Position numbers and translations under genes: made by a program. Source: Stutzerimonas stutzeri KOS6 (GTDB lineage: Bacteria; Pseudomonadota; Gammaproteobacteria; Pseudomonadales; Pseudomonadaceae). From it: a stretch of 64,000 nucleotides of DNA. Positions 14,508 through 24,074 of this stretch are shown here, piece after piece; the stretch's first letter is position 1, and every line of letters begins with the position of its first letter. The notes under the pieces are model-generated. The model did no database searches. It saw nothing but the letters and a program-made list of their open reading frames with translations, and was not told the origin of the DNA. The DNA lies in contig NZ_KK020677.1 in NCBI RefSeq assembly GCF_000307775.2, positions 130,664 to 194,663 on the forward strand, read 5' to 3'.

Positions 14508-16673
14508 ATGTTTTCTTTTCTGCAACGCGACGGGCGAGAGCCCTCTGCGCCCGGTTTCAGCGGCCTGGCCGCGCACCTGCGGTTCACCCTCGCCAGCGCG
14601 CTGGCGCTGCTTTTGCTTTTCGCCCTGCTGCGCCTGGGCTTGCTGCTGTTCAACCGAGAGCTGATCGGCAGCACGCCGCTGGGCAGCTTCGTCGAAGCGT
14701 TCGGCAACGGTCTGCGCTTCGATCTGCGGGTGACGGTTTACATCCTGCTGCCGCTGCTGCTCGGCGTGCTGAGCGTGCGCGTGATGGCCGCCCGGCGCCT
14801 GCTGCGGCTGTGGCTGGGTGCCTGTGCCAGCCTGGCGATCCTGCTCGGGCTGATCGAGCTGAACTTCTATCGCGAGTTCCACCAGCGCCTCAACAGCCTG
14901 GTGTTCCAGTATCTGCAGGAAGATCCGGCGACCGTGCTGAGCATGCTCTGGCATGGTTTTCCGGTCCTGCGGCTGCTGGCGGCATGGGGCGTGGCGAGTG
15001 CTGCGATGTTCGTCGTGTTCGGCTGGCTGGAGCGGCTGACGCGCGGCACAGGCACCCGCGGGCCAGTCATCGTCCGGCAGCGCAGGCCGGCCTGGCACAC
15101 ACGTGCCGCGGTATTCACGGTGCTGGTGCTGGTCTGCGTGGTGGCCGCGCGCGGTACGCTGCGCCAGGGTCCGCCGCTGCGCTGGGGCGATGCCTTCACC
15201 ACCGAGTCGATGTTCGCCAACCATCTCGGCCTGAACGCGACGCTGTCGCTTTACGACGCCGCCAAGAGCCGCCTGTCCAGCCATCGCGACAACAGCTGGA
15301 AGGCGACGCTGCCGGCCGAGCAGGCCCTGACGATCACCCGCGAGCTACTGCTGACCGGCAACGACCGGCTGGTCGATGCCGGGCTGGCCGCGGTGCGCCG
15401 CGACTTCCAGCCGCCGACGGCCGGGCAGCTGCCAGTGCGCAACGTGGTGGTGATCCTGATGGAAAGCTTCGCCGGGCGCTTCGTCGGTGCGCTGGGCAGC
15501 CGGGAGGGCATCACGCCGAACTTCGACCGCCTCGCCGAGCAGGGGCTGCTGTTCAGCCGCTTCTTCTCCAATGGCACCCATACCCACCAGGGCATGTTCG
15601 CCAGCATGGCCTGCTTCCCCAACCTGCCGGGCTTCGAGTATCTGATGCAGACGCCGGAGGGTGGCAACCGCTTCTCCGGGCTGCCGCAACTGCTCAGCGC
15701 AAGGGCGTTCAACGATGTTTACGTCTACAACGGCGACTTCGCCTGGGACAACCAGTCCGGGTTCTTCAGCAACCAGGGCATGACCCGCTTCATCGGTCGC
15801 GGCGATTATGTCGATCCGGTGGTTGCCGACCCGACCTGGGGCGTTTCCGATCAGGACATGTTCGCCCGCGCCGCCGAGGAGCTGCAGCAGCTGGACCGTG
15901 GCACGCCGTTCTATGCACTGTTGCAGACGCTGTCCAATCACACGCCCTACGCACTGCCGGAGCAACTGCCGGTTGCCACAGTGGAAGGACACGGCGCGCT
16001 GGATCAGCACCTGACCGCGATGCGTTATTCGGACTGGGCGCTGGGGCAGTTCTTCGACAAGGTGCGTGACGAGCCCTGGTTCGGGCAGACACTCTTCGTG
16101 GTGGTCGGCGACCATGGCTTCGGCGTGCCGGAAGAAGTGACCGAGATGGACCTGTTCCGCTTCAACGTGCCGCTGCTGCTGATCGCGCCGGGCATCACCG
16201 AGCGTTTCGGCAGCCGTCGCGATGTGGTCGGGACCCAGGTCGACGTGGTGCCGACCATCATGGGCCGGCTTGGTGGCGAGGTGCGGCACCAGTGCTGGGG
16301 ACGCGACCTGCTCAGCCTGGCGGCGGATGATCCGGGCTTCGGCATCATCAAGCCGTCGGGCAGCGACCAGACGGTGGCGATGATTCGGGGCGACCGCGTG
16401 CTGGTGCAGCCCAGGGACCAGGATGCACGCCTGTATCGCTATCGCCTGGGCGCCGATGCGCAGGCTGAGCGCCTCGAGGCGGATGCCCAGCAGGCGTTGC
16501 TGCAGCGTCAGCTGGAAGCCTACCTGCAGACCGCGACCGCCAGTCTGCTGGCCAACAGCAGCGGCGATCGCGAGCGTGATGCTGCGGCCGGCGTGTCGGT
16601 AGCCAGTACGGCGGCGCCGGCAGAAGCACCATCCCAGGCGCCGAGCCAGATACCCGGGGCGAACGGAGGCTGA
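14508..16673 (+). CDS. LTA-synthase-like membrane phosphotransferase (sulfatase/alkaline phosphatase superfamily)
   Basis: 721 residues. Five N-terminal transmembrane helices (~27-50, 75-93, 97-118, 158-176, 198-215) precede a large periplasmic catalytic domain of the LtaS/OpgB type. Metal-site residues are readable: VVVILMESFAG, the nucleophile region SNGTHTHQGMFAS, and VVVGDHGFG. Family members move glycerophosphate or phosphoethanolamine from a phospholipid to an acceptor and leave diacylglycerol. The last ~40 residues are a low-complexity Ala/Ser/Pro tail. Last gene of the ColRS cluster. The acceptor (glucan, lipopolysaccharide or another polymer) cannot be told from sequence. Confidence 0.85.
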   Translation: MFSFLQRDGREPSAPGFSGLAAHLRFTLASALALLLLFALLRLGLLLFNRELIGSTPLGSFVEAFGNGLRFDLRVTVYILLPLLLGVLSVRVMAARRLLRLWLGACASLAILLGLIELNFYREFHQRLNSLVFQYLQEDPATVLSMLWHGFPVLRLLAAWGVASAAMFVVFGWLERLTRGTGTRGPVIVRQRRPAWHTRAAVFTVLVLVCVVAARGTLRQGPPLRWGDAFTTESMFANHLGLNATLSLYDAAKSRLSSHRDNSWKATLPAEQALTITRELLLTGNDRLVDAGLAAVRRDFQPPTAGQLPVRNVVVILMESFAGRFVGALGSREGITPNFDRLAEQGLLFSRFFSNGTHTHQGMFASMACFPNLPGFEYLMQTPEGGNRFSGLPQLLSARAFNDVYVYNGDFAWDNQSGFFSNQGMTRFIGRGDYVDPVVADPTWGVSDQDMFARAAEELQQLDRGTPFYALLQTLSNHTPYALPEQLPVATVEGHGALDQHLTAMRYSDWALGQFFDKVRDEPWFGQTLFVVVGDHGFGVPEEVTEMDLFRFNVPLLLIAPGITERFGSRRDVVGTQVDVVPTIMGRLGGEVRHQCWGRDLLSLAADDPGFGIIKPSGSDQTVAMIRGDRVLVQPRDQDARLYRYRLGADAQAERLEADAQQALLQRQLEAYLQTATASLLANSSGDRERDAAAGVSVASTAAPAEAPSQAPSQIPGANGG

Positions 16674-16691
16674 GGTACGGCGCGCCTGGCG

Positions 16692-16812
16692 TTGCGCCAC
16701 CGGCAGGTCGTGCCAGCGCCAGGCGGTCCAGGAGCCCGGCACGTTGACCACCCGGCTGAACCCGTGGCACTCGAGGAGGCTGGCGGCGAGCGAGGCGCGG
16801 TAGCCGCAGCAT
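16692..16812 (-). pseudogene. Remnant of a rhodanese-domain gene (C-terminal ~40 codons)
   Basis: Read on the minus strand this gives CCGYRASLAASLLE, then GFSRVVNVPGSWTAW and LPVA. This is the pattern of the end of a rhodanese domain, from the active-site cysteine loop through the last helix (compare C-x-G-YRS..AASLL..GF..V.N..GG..AW). There is no start codon or N-terminal half, and the frame runs on without a nearby stop into sequence antisense to the upstream gene. It looks like a fragment left after deletion or rearrangement. Confidence 0.55.
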
Positions 16813-16868
16813 CCAGCCGGCGCGGCTGACGAATTCGTTGTGCAGGGCTGCCGGCGTTCACTCGGTGT

Positions 16869-17957
16869 TCACTTGCGAACCAGCAGCACCCCGGATTCCA
16901 TGTGGTGGGTGTAGGGGAACTGGTCGAACAGCGCGCAGCGCTCGATGCGATGGGTGTCGGCCAGCTGGGCGATGTTCTGCGCCAGGGTTTCCGGGTTGCA
17001 GGAGATGTAGAGGATGCGCTCGAAGCGGCGGGTCAGCTCGCAGGTGTCCGGGTCCATGCCGGCGCGCGGCGGGTCGACGAAAATGCTGCCGAAGTCGTAG
17101 CGCTTCAGGTCGATATGGGCCAGGCGGCGGAACGGCCGCACCTCGTTCAGCGCCTGGGTCAGCTCCTCGGCGGAGAGACGCACCAGCTCGATGTTGTCGA
17201 TGCCGTTGTCCTCGATGTTGGCCAGCGCGGCGTTGACCGAGGTCTTGCTGATCTCGGTGGCCAGCACGCGACGCACGCGGGTGGCCAGCGGCAGGGTGAA
17301 GTTGCCGTTGCCGCAGTAGAGTTCGAGCAGGTCGTCGTTGCGCTCACCTAGCACGTCGAAGGCCCAGTTCAGCATCTTCTGGCAGACCTCGCCGTTGGGC
17401 TGGGTGAAGGCGCCTTCCGGCTGGCGATAGCGGAAAGTCCGACCGGCGACGATCAGTTGTTCTTCCACGTAATCGCGGCCGATGACGATGCGCTTGCCCT
17501 TGGAACGGCCGACCAGGCTGACGCCCAGGCTCGCCGCCAGGCGTTCGGCTTCGGCCTGCCAGGCGTCATCCAGCGGACGGTGGTAGGCCAGGGTGATCAA
17601 CGCGTCACCGGCCAGGGTGGTGAGGAACTCGACCTGGAACAGTTTGAAACTCAGCGTCTCGGACGCCTGCCAGGCGGCCTTGAGCTGCGGCATGAGCTGG
17701 TTGATCCGGCGGCTGGCGATGGGGAAGTCGTCGATCAGGATCGCCTTGTGCTTGTCGCCCCGCTCGAACATCGCGTAATGCCGCTGGCCGTCCTCGCGCC
17801 ACAGGCGGAACTCGGTGCGCAGGCGGTAGTGCTCACGCGGCGAGTCGAAGACTTCCGGCGCAGGGGCGTCGAACGGCGCCAGCAGTTCCACCAGCCGGGC
17901 GGCTTTCTCGGCGAGTTGGGCGTCGTAGGTGGCGGGGTCGAATTGCGGAGCGCTCAT
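16869..17957 (-). CDS. trmA: tRNA (uracil-5-)-methyltransferase TrmA
   Basis: 362-residue enzyme that makes 5-methyluridine at position 54 (T54) of tRNA with SAM; E. coli TrmA has 366 residues. Motifs: [16 protein letters not shown] (SAM site), [10 protein letters not shown], and the catalytic-cysteine segment [14 protein letters not shown]; the protein ends [12 protein letters not shown] as in the family. The ATG at 17957 (MSAPQFDP) is chosen because an in-frame upstream codon would extend into the inverted repeat. Monocistronic by appearance. Confidence 0.95.
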   Translation of the reverse strand: MSAPQFDPATYDAQLAEKAARLVELLAPFDAPAPEVFDSPREHYRLRTEFRLWREDGQRHYAMFERGDKHKAILIDDFPIASRRINQLMPQLKAAWQASETLSFKLFQVEFLTTLAGDALITLAYHRPLDDAWQAEAERLAASLGVSLVGRSKGKRIVIGRDYVEEQLIVAGRTFRYRQPEGAFTQPNGEVCQKMLNWAFDVLGERNDDLLELYCGNGNFTLPLATRVRRVLATEISKTSVNAALANIEDNGIDNIELVRLSAEELTQALNEVRPFRRLAHIDLKRYDFGSIFVDPPRAGMDPDTCELTRRFERILYISCNPETLAQNIAQLADTHRIERCALFDQFPYTHHMESGVLLVRK

Positions 17958-17984
17958 GAAGACTCTTGGAATGGTAGGTAAATC

Positions 17985-18072
17985 GTAGGGTGGATCGGGG
18001 TGCGCAGCTGACGCTTCATCCATCCACCGTCTCCGTATGAAAGGTGGATGAAAAAAGCGTCATCCACCCTAC
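17985..18072. repeat. Inverted-repeat element, family 1, short copy
   Basis: Starts GTAGGGTGGAT and ends GCGTCATCCACCCTAC. It is about 88 bp with an internal GGTGGATGAAAAA also found in the copies at 29-158 and 191-324. The left end is degenerate after GTAGGGTGGAT. It lies between trmA and the permease gene and ends five bases before the permease stop codon, so it could fold as a 3' hairpin of that transcript. Confidence 0.7.
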
Positions 18073-18076
18073 GGCG

Positions 18077-19372
18077 TCAGCCGGCGAACCAGCCCAGCTT
18101 GACCACGAACAGCGCCGAGAGCACCCACATCGCCGGGCTCAGCTCGCGCCAGCGGCCGGCCAGCAGCTTGATCGCGGTCCAGGCGATGAAGCCGAAGGCG
18201 ATGCCGTTGGCGATGGAGAAGGTCAGCGGCATGGCCAGCGCGGCAACCACGACCGGTGCGGCGACGGTGAGGTCGTCCCAGTCGATACCGGCCAGGCTGC
18301 TCATCATCAGCACGGCGACGAACAGCAGTGCCGGCGCGGTGGCGTAGGCCGGTATGGCACCGGCCAGCGGGGCGAAGAACAGACTGAGCAGGAACAGCAG
18401 CGCGACCACGCAGGCCGTCAGGCCGGTGCGGCCACCAGCCGCGGTACCAGCGGCGGATTCGATGTAGCTGGTGGTGGTCGAGGTACCCAGCGCGGCGCCG
18501 GCCATGGTGGCGGTGCTATCGGCCAGCAGGGCGCGGCCCAGGCGCGGCAGCTTGCCGTCCTTGTCCAGCAGTTCGGCCTTCTGCGCGACGCCGATCAGCG
18601 TGCCGGAGGTATCGAACAGGTCGACGAAGAGGAAGGCGAAGATCACGCTGATCAGGCCGATGTCCAGCGCGCCCATGATGTCCAGTTGCATGAAGGTCGG
18701 CGCCAGCGATGGCGGCATCGAGACCACGTCGTCGAGCTGCGACAGGCCGAGCAGAATCGACAGCCCGGTGACCACCAGGATGCCGATCATCACCGCGCCG
18801 GTGACCTTGCGGTAGGCCAGCGCGGCGATCAGGAAGAAGCCCAGGCAGGCCAGCAGCGGGCCGCCGGCGCTGAGATCGCCGAGGCCGACCAGGGTCGCCG
18901 GGTTATCGACCACGATGCCGGCGTTCTTCAGCGCGATGATCGCCAGGAACAGGCCGATGCCCGCGGCAATCCCGGCGCGCAGGGCCAGCGGGATGCTGTG
19001 GATGATCCATTCACGGATCCGGAAGATCGACAACAGGAAGAAGATCGCCCCGGAGAGGAATACCGCGCCCAGCGCGGTCTGCCAGGTGTAGCCCATGGTC
19101 AGAACCACGGTGTAGGTGAAGAAGGCGTTCAGGCCCATGCCCGGCGCCAGCGCGATCGGGTAGTTGGCGACCAGGCCCATGATCGCCGAGCCGATGGCCG
19201 CGGCCAGGCAGGTGGCGACGAACACTGCGCCGTGGTCCATGCCGGCCTCGGCGAGGATGCTCGGGTTGACGAAGAGAATGTAGGCCATCGTCAGGAAGGT
19301 CGTGATACCGGCCAGGATCTCGGTGCGCAGCGTGGTGTTGTGCGCCTTGAGTTGAAACAGCTTTTCCAGCAT
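18077..19372 (-). CDS. NCS2-family purine permease (AzgA-like)
   Basis: 431-residue inner-membrane transporter with at least ten hydrophobic segments. Its N-terminus (LRTEILAGITTFLTMAYILFVNP) and the FVDLFDTSGTLIGVA and SYIESAAGTAAGGRTG segments are typical of the AzgA/PurP/PbuG branch of NCS2, which imports adenine, guanine or hypoxanthine by proton symport. The ATG at 19372 has AGAGGA upstream; a longer reading from 19453 lacks family similarity. Divergent from the YajL gene with 131 bp between them. Purine specificity cannot be set from sequence alone. Confidence 0.9.
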   Translation of the reverse strand: MLEKLFQLKAHNTTLRTEILAGITTFLTMAYILFVNPSILAEAGMDHGAVFVATCLAAAIGSAIMGLVANYPIALAPGMGLNAFFTYTVVLTMGYTWQTALGAVFLSGAIFFLLSIFRIREWIIHSIPLALRAGIAAGIGLFLAIIALKNAGIVVDNPATLVGLGDLSAGGPLLACLGFFLIAALAYRKVTGAVMIGILVVTGLSILLGLSQLDDVVSMPPSLAPTFMQLDIMGALDIGLISVIFAFLFVDLFDTSGTLIGVAQKAELLDKDGKLPRLGRALLADSTATMAGAALGTSTTTSYIESAAGTAAGGRTGLTACVVALLFLLSLFFAPLAGAIPAYATAPALLFVAVLMMSSLAGIDWDDLTVAAPVVVAALAMPLTFSIANGIAFGFIAWTAIKLLAGRWRELSPAMWVLSALFVVKLGWFAG

Positions 19373-19503
19373 GGTCGATCCTCTTGTGCCGGTCGTAAGT
19401 GTGGGCTGTCGCCTCTGCTGGGCGATTAGCGGGTCATCGCAAAAGCCGGGCATCTTACACCGGCCGGCAGCGCCGTTGAATTTCCATTGAGCAGGTGAAC
19501 GTC

Positions 19504-20070
19504 ATGAGCAAACGAGTCCTGATTCCGATCGCCGACGGCTCCGAGGATCTGGAAGCCGTCACCCTGATCGACGTGCTGCGCCGCGCCGAGTTCGAAGTAC
19601 TGGTGGCCAGCGCCGAGCAGCGGCGCATGCTGAGCTGCGCGCGCGGCACGCGGATTACCGCTGACGTCATGCTGCTCGACGTGCTGGCGCAGGATTTCGA
19701 CCTGATCGTGCTGCCCGGCGGCATGCCCGGGGCGAAGACCCTCGGCGAACTGGAGCCGCTGGCCGAGCGTGTGCGCCAGCAGGCCCGCGCCGGCCGCGAT
19801 TACGCGGCGATCTGCGCCGCGCCGGCGGTGGCGTTGCATCCCTACGGTGTGCTCAAGGGCCGTCAGGTGACCTGCTATCCGGGCATGAGCGATAACCTGA
19901 CCGGCACGCATTTTCTCGACCAGCCGGTGGTGGTGGACGGCAACTGCATCACCAGCCAGGGACCGGCGACTGCCCTGGAGTTCGCCCTGACGCTGGTGGA
20001 GCGGCTGGCCGGCCGCGGCAAGCGGCGCGAGGTGGCGGCCGCCATGCTGGTACCGGCCACGACGAACTAG
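19504..20070 (+). CDS. yajL: DJ-1/PfpI family protein, YajL subfamily
   Basis: 188 residues. The conserved acidic residue near the N-terminus (DGSEDLEAV), IVLPGGMPGA and the nucleophile elbow AAICAAPA (Cys ~104) mark the DJ-1/YajL group. Family members protect against oxidative and electrophilic damage; deglycase activity has been claimed and disputed. The ATG at 19504 is preferred to a GTG three codons earlier because AGGTG is suitably spaced. It precedes the aldehyde oxidoreductase genes, which fits a theme of reactive-carbonyl handling (inference). Confidence 0.85.
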   Translation: MSKRVLIPIADGSEDLEAVTLIDVLRRAEFEVLVASAEQRRMLSCARGTRITADVMLLDVLAQDFDLIVLPGGMPGAKTLGELEPLAERVRQQARAGRDYAAICAAPAVALHPYGVLKGRQVTCYPGMSDNLTGTHFLDQPVVVDGNCITSQGPATALEFALTLVERLAGRGKRREVAAAMLVPATTN

Positions 20071-20238
20071 CCTCGCCTCGTATCGCAGATTCCTCCGCGG
20101 TGAGCGCACATTGCTCGCTGCGAGACAGCCGTTGGCAGCCTGCGGCCGGCCAGCGGCGCTGAACGTTTTCGGCGCCGCGCCAGTCGTACCCCAAGACGCA
20201 CGGACAGCGCATCCCAATGCCCAAACCGTGAGGCTGCC

Positions 20239-20751
20239 ATGAGCGAAAAATCTTCAGTTGCAGGGCACACCTGCACCATCAGCCTGGAGCTGAACGGCGA
20301 ACGCCGCGAGCTCGAGGTACAACCCTGGACCACCTTGCTCGATTTGCTGCGCGACCAGCTCGGTCTGAGCGGCACCAAGAAAGGCTGCGACCACGGCCAG
20401 TGCGGCGCCTGCACGGTGCTGCTCGACGGCCGCCGCATCAACAGCTGCCTGACCCTGGCGGTGATGCACGACGGCGCGCGGCTGACCACCATCGAGGGCC
20501 TGGCCCGCGATGCGACGCTGCATCCGCTGCAGGCTGCCTTCGTCAAGCACGACGCCTTCCAGTGCGGCTATTGCACGCCGGGCCAGATCTGCTCGGCCGC
20601 CGGGCTCGTTGCCGAGAACCGTGCCACTAGCCGCGATGAGATCCGCGAGCAGATGAGCGGCAACCTCTGCCGCTGTGGTGCCTATCCGAACATTCTCGCC
20701 GCCATCGAAGACGCGCTGCCGATGCTGCGCGGCCAGGAGGGTGTGCAATGA
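20239..20751 (+). CDS. paoA: Aldehyde oxidoreductase, 2Fe-2S subunit (PaoA/YagT type)
   Basis: 170-residue small subunit with two [2Fe-2S] clusters: plant-ferredoxin type [11 protein letters not shown]...INSC, and the helical [10 protein letters not shown]...CRCGAYPNI. Electrons go from the molybdenum centre to FAD through these clusters. Unlike E. coli PaoA it has no twin-arginine signal (it begins [20 protein letters not shown]), so the enzyme is probably cytoplasmic. Its stop overlaps the next gene start in an ATGA. Confidence 0.9.
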   Translation: MSEKSSVAGHTCTISLELNGERRELEVQPWTTLLDLLRDQLGLSGTKKGCDHGQCGACTVLLDGRRINSCLTLAVMHDGARLTTIEGLARDATLHPLQAAFVKHDAFQCGYCTPGQICSAAGLVAENRATSRDEIREQMSGNLCRCGAYPNILAAIEDALPMLRGQEGVQ

Positions 20752-21734
20752 CGCCGTTCAGTTATCAGCGCCCCGAACTCATCGATCAGGCCATTGCCCT
20801 GCACGGGCCGGACAGCCGCTACATCGCCGGTGGCACCAATCTGCTCGACCTGATGAAAGAAAACGTGCTGCGCCCCGCTCAGCTGATCGACATCAATGGC
20901 CTGCCGCTGCGCGAGATCGAGCAGACCGCCGAGGGCGGGCTGCGCATCGGTGCGCTGGTGAGCAATGCCGACCTGGCCTGGCACCCGCAGATCGAAGCGC
21001 GCTACCCGCTGCTGAGCAAGGCGATCCTCGCCGGGGCTTCGCCACAGCTGCGCAACATGGCCAGCACCGGCGGCAACCTGCTGCAGCGCACCCGCTGCTA
21101 CTACTTCTATGACACCGCCACGCCCTGCAACAAGCGCGAGCCGGGCTCCGGCTGTGGCGCACGCGACGGACGCAATCGTATCCACGCGATTCTCGGCGCC
21201 AGCGAACACTGCGTCGCCGTGCATCCGTCGGACATGTGCGTGGCGCTGGCGGCACTGGATGCGCGGGTGCACGTGCAGGGGCCGCACGGCCAGCGCCGCA
21301 TCGACCTGGTGGACTTCCACCGGCTGCCCGGCGACCAGCCGCAGCAGGACAACGTACTTGCCGAGGGCGAGCTGATCACCGCCATCGAGTTGCCGGTGGA
21401 GGGTTTTGCCAGCCATTGCGCCTACCTCAAGGTACGCGATCGCGCCTCCTATGCCTTCGCCCTGGTGTCCGTCGCGGCGGCGCTGGAGATGGATGGCGAG
21501 ATCATCCGCCGTGGGCGCATCGCCCTGGGTGGCGTGGCGCACAAACCCTGGCGCCTGGAAGAGGCCGAGGACCTGCTCAGCGGCAAGCCTGCCGGGCCTG
21601 ATCGTTTTGCCGCTGCGGCCGACCGCCTGCTGCAAGGTGCGCAGCCGCTCGCCGACAACGCCTTCAAGATCGACCTGGCACGACGCGCCATCGTGCGCGC
21701 ACTCACCGAAGCCGCGGGAGGAACCGTCCGATGA
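20748..21734 (+). CDS. paoB: Aldehyde oxidoreductase, FAD subunit with extra 4Fe-4S site (PaoB/YagS type)
   Basis: 328-residue FAD-binding subunit ([12 protein letters not shown] near residues 25-36; [15 protein letters not shown]). The insert [23 protein letters not shown] supplies the extra [4Fe-4S] cluster that marks PaoB against ordinary xanthine dehydrogenase FAD subunits. It overlaps both neighbours by 4 bp, which indicates strict co-translation of the three subunits. Confidence 0.9.
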   Translation: MTPFSYQRPELIDQAIALHGPDSRYIAGGTNLLDLMKENVLRPAQLIDINGLPLREIEQTAEGGLRIGALVSNADLAWHPQIEARYPLLSKAILAGASPQLRNMASTGGNLLQRTRCYYFYDTATPCNKREPGSGCGARDGRNRIHAILGASEHCVAVHPSDMCVALAALDARVHVQGPHGQRRIDLVDFHRLPGDQPQQDNVLAEGELITAIELPVEGFASHCAYLKVRDRASYAFALVSVAAALEMDGEIIRRGRIALGGVAHKPWRLEEAEDLLSGKPAGPDRFAAAADRLLQGAQPLADNAFKIDLARRAIVRALTEAAGGTVR

Positions 21735-23932
21735 ACAGCGTCAACTCTCCACTGGGCAAGCCGCTGGACCGTGTCGACGGTCCGCTCAAGGTCACCGGCA
21801 AGGCCTGCTACGCCGCCGAGGCCGAGGTGCCCGGGCTGCTTTATGGGGCCGTGGTGTCGAGCAGCATCGCCCGCGGCCGGGCGAGTCACATCGATGCCAC
21901 GGCGGCGGAGGCGCTATCCGGCGTGCATCTGGTTCTGACCCATCGGAACCGCCCTGCGGTGGCCAGTTACGACGAGCCGTACGAGGACGACGATGCCGCC
22001 GATGGCTCGCCGTTCCGCCCGCTGTACAACGACCGCGTGCTGTACAGCGGCCAGCCACTGGCGCTGGTGGTTGCCGAGACCCAGGCGCTGGCGCTGCACG
22101 GGGCGAGCCTGGTGCGTATCGAGTACGAAGTCGAAGCGCACCAGACCGATCTGCAGGCGGCGCGCGAGCAGGCCCACGAGGCGCCGGCCGAATTGCCCGC
22201 GCCGCGCGGTGATTTCGACTCGGCATTCGCCGCGGCGGCCAAGCGTATCGACTGCGAATACAGCACCCCGGTCGAACATCACAACCCGATGGAGCCGCAT
22301 GCGTCCATCGTCCAGTACCAAGCGGGCGGCGAGCTGCTGATCCATGACAAGACCCAGGGCGTGCAGAACTGCCAGCGCTATCTGGAGCAGGTGTTCGACA
22401 TGCAGGGCAGGATTCGCGTGCTCGCGCCCTTCGTCGGCGGCGCCTTCGGTTCCGGCCTGCGCCCGCAATACCAGCTGCCGCTGGCGGTGATGGCCGCGCT
22501 CAAGCTCAAGGCCTCGGTACGCGTCGAGCTGACCCGGCAGCAGATGTTCACCTTTGGCTATCGCCCGCGCACCATCCAGCAGCTGAAGCTCGCGGCCGAT
22601 GGCGAAGGTCGCCTGCAGGCGATCGAGCACAAGGCCATCGGCCAGACCTCGCGCTTCGAGGATTTCACCGAGCACGAGGTGGAGTGGTCCGGCATGCTCT
22701 ACGCCTGCGACCACGTGCGCCTGGGCTATCGCCTGGCGCCGCTGGACGTCTATACGCCGCTGGACATGCGCGCGCCGGGCGCGACCATCGGCGTCTATGC
22801 GCTGGAGTGCGCGATGGACGAGCTGGCTTACGAAGTCGGTATCGATCCGCTGGAGCTGCGCTTGCGCAACTACACCGAGATCAACGGTAACGAAGGCAAG
22901 CGCTATTCCAGCAAGGAGCTGCGTGCCTGCTACCAGCAGGGCGCCGAGCGTTTCGGTTGGTCGCGGCGCCCGGCGCAGCCACGCGGTCTGCGCGACGGCC
23001 ATCAGCTGGTCGGCATGGGCATGGCCACCGGTGTCTGGGAGGCGATGCAGATGCCGGCCAGCGCACGCGCCTGCCTCGATGCCGACGGTCGGTTGCTGGT
23101 CAGTAGCGCCACCGCCGATATCGGCACCGGCACCTACACCGCGATGACCCAGATCGCGGCCGATGCGATGGGCCTGCCGATGACGGATGTGGAGTTCCGC
23201 CTCGGCGATTCGAGCCTGCCGCAGGCGCCGCTGGAGGGCGGCTCGGCGACGGTGTCATCCGTCGGCAGCGCGGTGCAGCGGGCTTGCGCAGGGCTACGGC
23301 AGAAGCTGCTGGACGCCGCGCAGCAGTCCCCGGCCTCGCCCTTTACCGGGGCCAATCCCGAAGCGGTGGAATTCGTCGACGGGGAGCTGCGGCTGAAATC
23401 CGGGCAGCATGCCGTGTCGCTGCGGCAGATCGTTCAGGTCAGTGGCGCACTGGAGGCCGAGGCCAGCGTCAAGCCGGACGAGAAGCGCGACGCCTGGGCG
23501 ACGGCGACCCACTCGGCGGTATTCGTCGAGGTGCGGGTGGACGAGGAACTGGGCACGGTGAAGGTCGAGCGGGTGGTCAGTGCCATCGCCGCCGGGCGCA
23601 TCGTCAACCCGAAGACCGCCGGCAACCAGATCGTCGGCGGCGTGGTCTGGGGTATCGGCCAGGCCCTGCAGGAGGAAACCCTGATCGACCACAAGCTCGG
23701 TCGTTACATGAACCACAACCTCGCCGAGTACCACATCCCGGTGAATGCCGACATTCCGGATATCGAGGTGATCTTCGTCGAAGAGCACGACGAAGTGGTC
23801 AATGACCTCGGGTCGAAGGGGGTCGGGGAGATCGGCATCGTCGGGGTGGCGGCGGCCGTGGCCAATGCGATCTACAACGCCACGGGCAAGCGGGTCAGGG
23901 ATCTGCCGATCACCCTGGACAAGTTGTTGTAA
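21731..23932 (+). CDS. paoC: Aldehyde oxidoreductase, molybdenum-binding subunit (PaoC/YagR type)
   Basis: 733-residue catalytic subunit of the xanthine oxidase family. Visible are the cofactor-binding loops ([41 protein letters not shown]) and the active-site glutamate loop [14 protein letters not shown] near the C-terminus, which attacks the hydrated Mo=S centre. Relatives oxidise aromatic and aliphatic aldehydes and need the cytosine-dinucleotide form of the cofactor. No MocA- or PaoD-type maturation gene is adjacent, so maturation factors must lie elsewhere. Confidence 0.9.
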   Translation: MNSVNSPLGKPLDRVDGPLKVTGKACYAAEAEVPGLLYGAVVSSSIARGRASHIDATAAEALSGVHLVLTHRNRPAVASYDEPYEDDDAADGSPFRPLYNDRVLYSGQPLALVVAETQALALHGASLVRIEYEVEAHQTDLQAAREQAHEAPAELPAPRGDFDSAFAAAAKRIDCEYSTPVEHHNPMEPHASIVQYQAGGELLIHDKTQGVQNCQRYLEQVFDMQGRIRVLAPFVGGAFGSGLRPQYQLPLAVMAALKLKASVRVELTRQQMFTFGYRPRTIQQLKLAADGEGRLQAIEHKAIGQTSRFEDFTEHEVEWSGMLYACDHVRLGYRLAPLDVYTPLDMRAPGATIGVYALECAMDELAYEVGIDPLELRLRNYTEINGNEGKRYSSKELRACYQQGAERFGWSRRPAQPRGLRDGHQLVGMGMATGVWEAMQMPASARACLDADGRLLVSSATADIGTGTYTAMTQIAADAMGLPMTDVEFRLGDSSLPQAPLEGGSATVSSVGSAVQRACAGLRQKLLDAAQQSPASPFTGANPEAVEFVDGELRLKSGQHAVSLRQIVQVSGALEAEASVKPDEKRDAWATATHSAVFVEVRVDEELGTVKVERVVSAIAAGRIVNPKTAGNQIVGGVVWGIGQALQEETLIDHKLGRYMNHNLAEYHIPVNADIPDIEVIFVEEHDEVVNDLGSKGVGEIGIVGVAAAVANAIYNATGKRVRDLPITLDKLL

Positions 23933-23947
23933 CGGCTTGCGGCGACC

Positions 23948-23969
23948 GTAGGGTGGGCTTCAGCCCACC
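23948..23969. repeat. Inverted-repeat element, family 2, single arm
   Basis: GTAGGGTGGGCTTCAGCCCACC, that is, GTAGGGT followed by the near-perfect hairpin GGGCTTCAGCCC. One arm of the element seen complete at 62022-62088. It lies 16 bp after the paoC stop and may act as a 3' hairpin for that transcript. The rest of the 142-bp gap to the acyltransferase shows nothing else. Confidence 0.7.
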
Positions 23970-24074
23970 GTCGCGGCTGCGGCAGATGCGTCGTTGGGCG
24001 GATAACGAGTGGCCTGCTGCCGGGTGTCGTCATCAGCCATCTCGTTAAGCGCCTTTTCACCCTGACCAAAGACC

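Noticed and set aside
13998..15284. 428-codon minus-strand open frame over inaA-dgkA-phosphotransferase
   Set aside because: Gln/His-rich shadow frame, no signal, motif or ribosome site; the plus-strand genes are well supported.
24044..24066. ColR-box-like CCTTTTCAC downstream of paoC
   Set aside because: Only four T's and poor match upstream of them; it lies at the 3' end of the convergent acyltransferase gene, not in a promoter.
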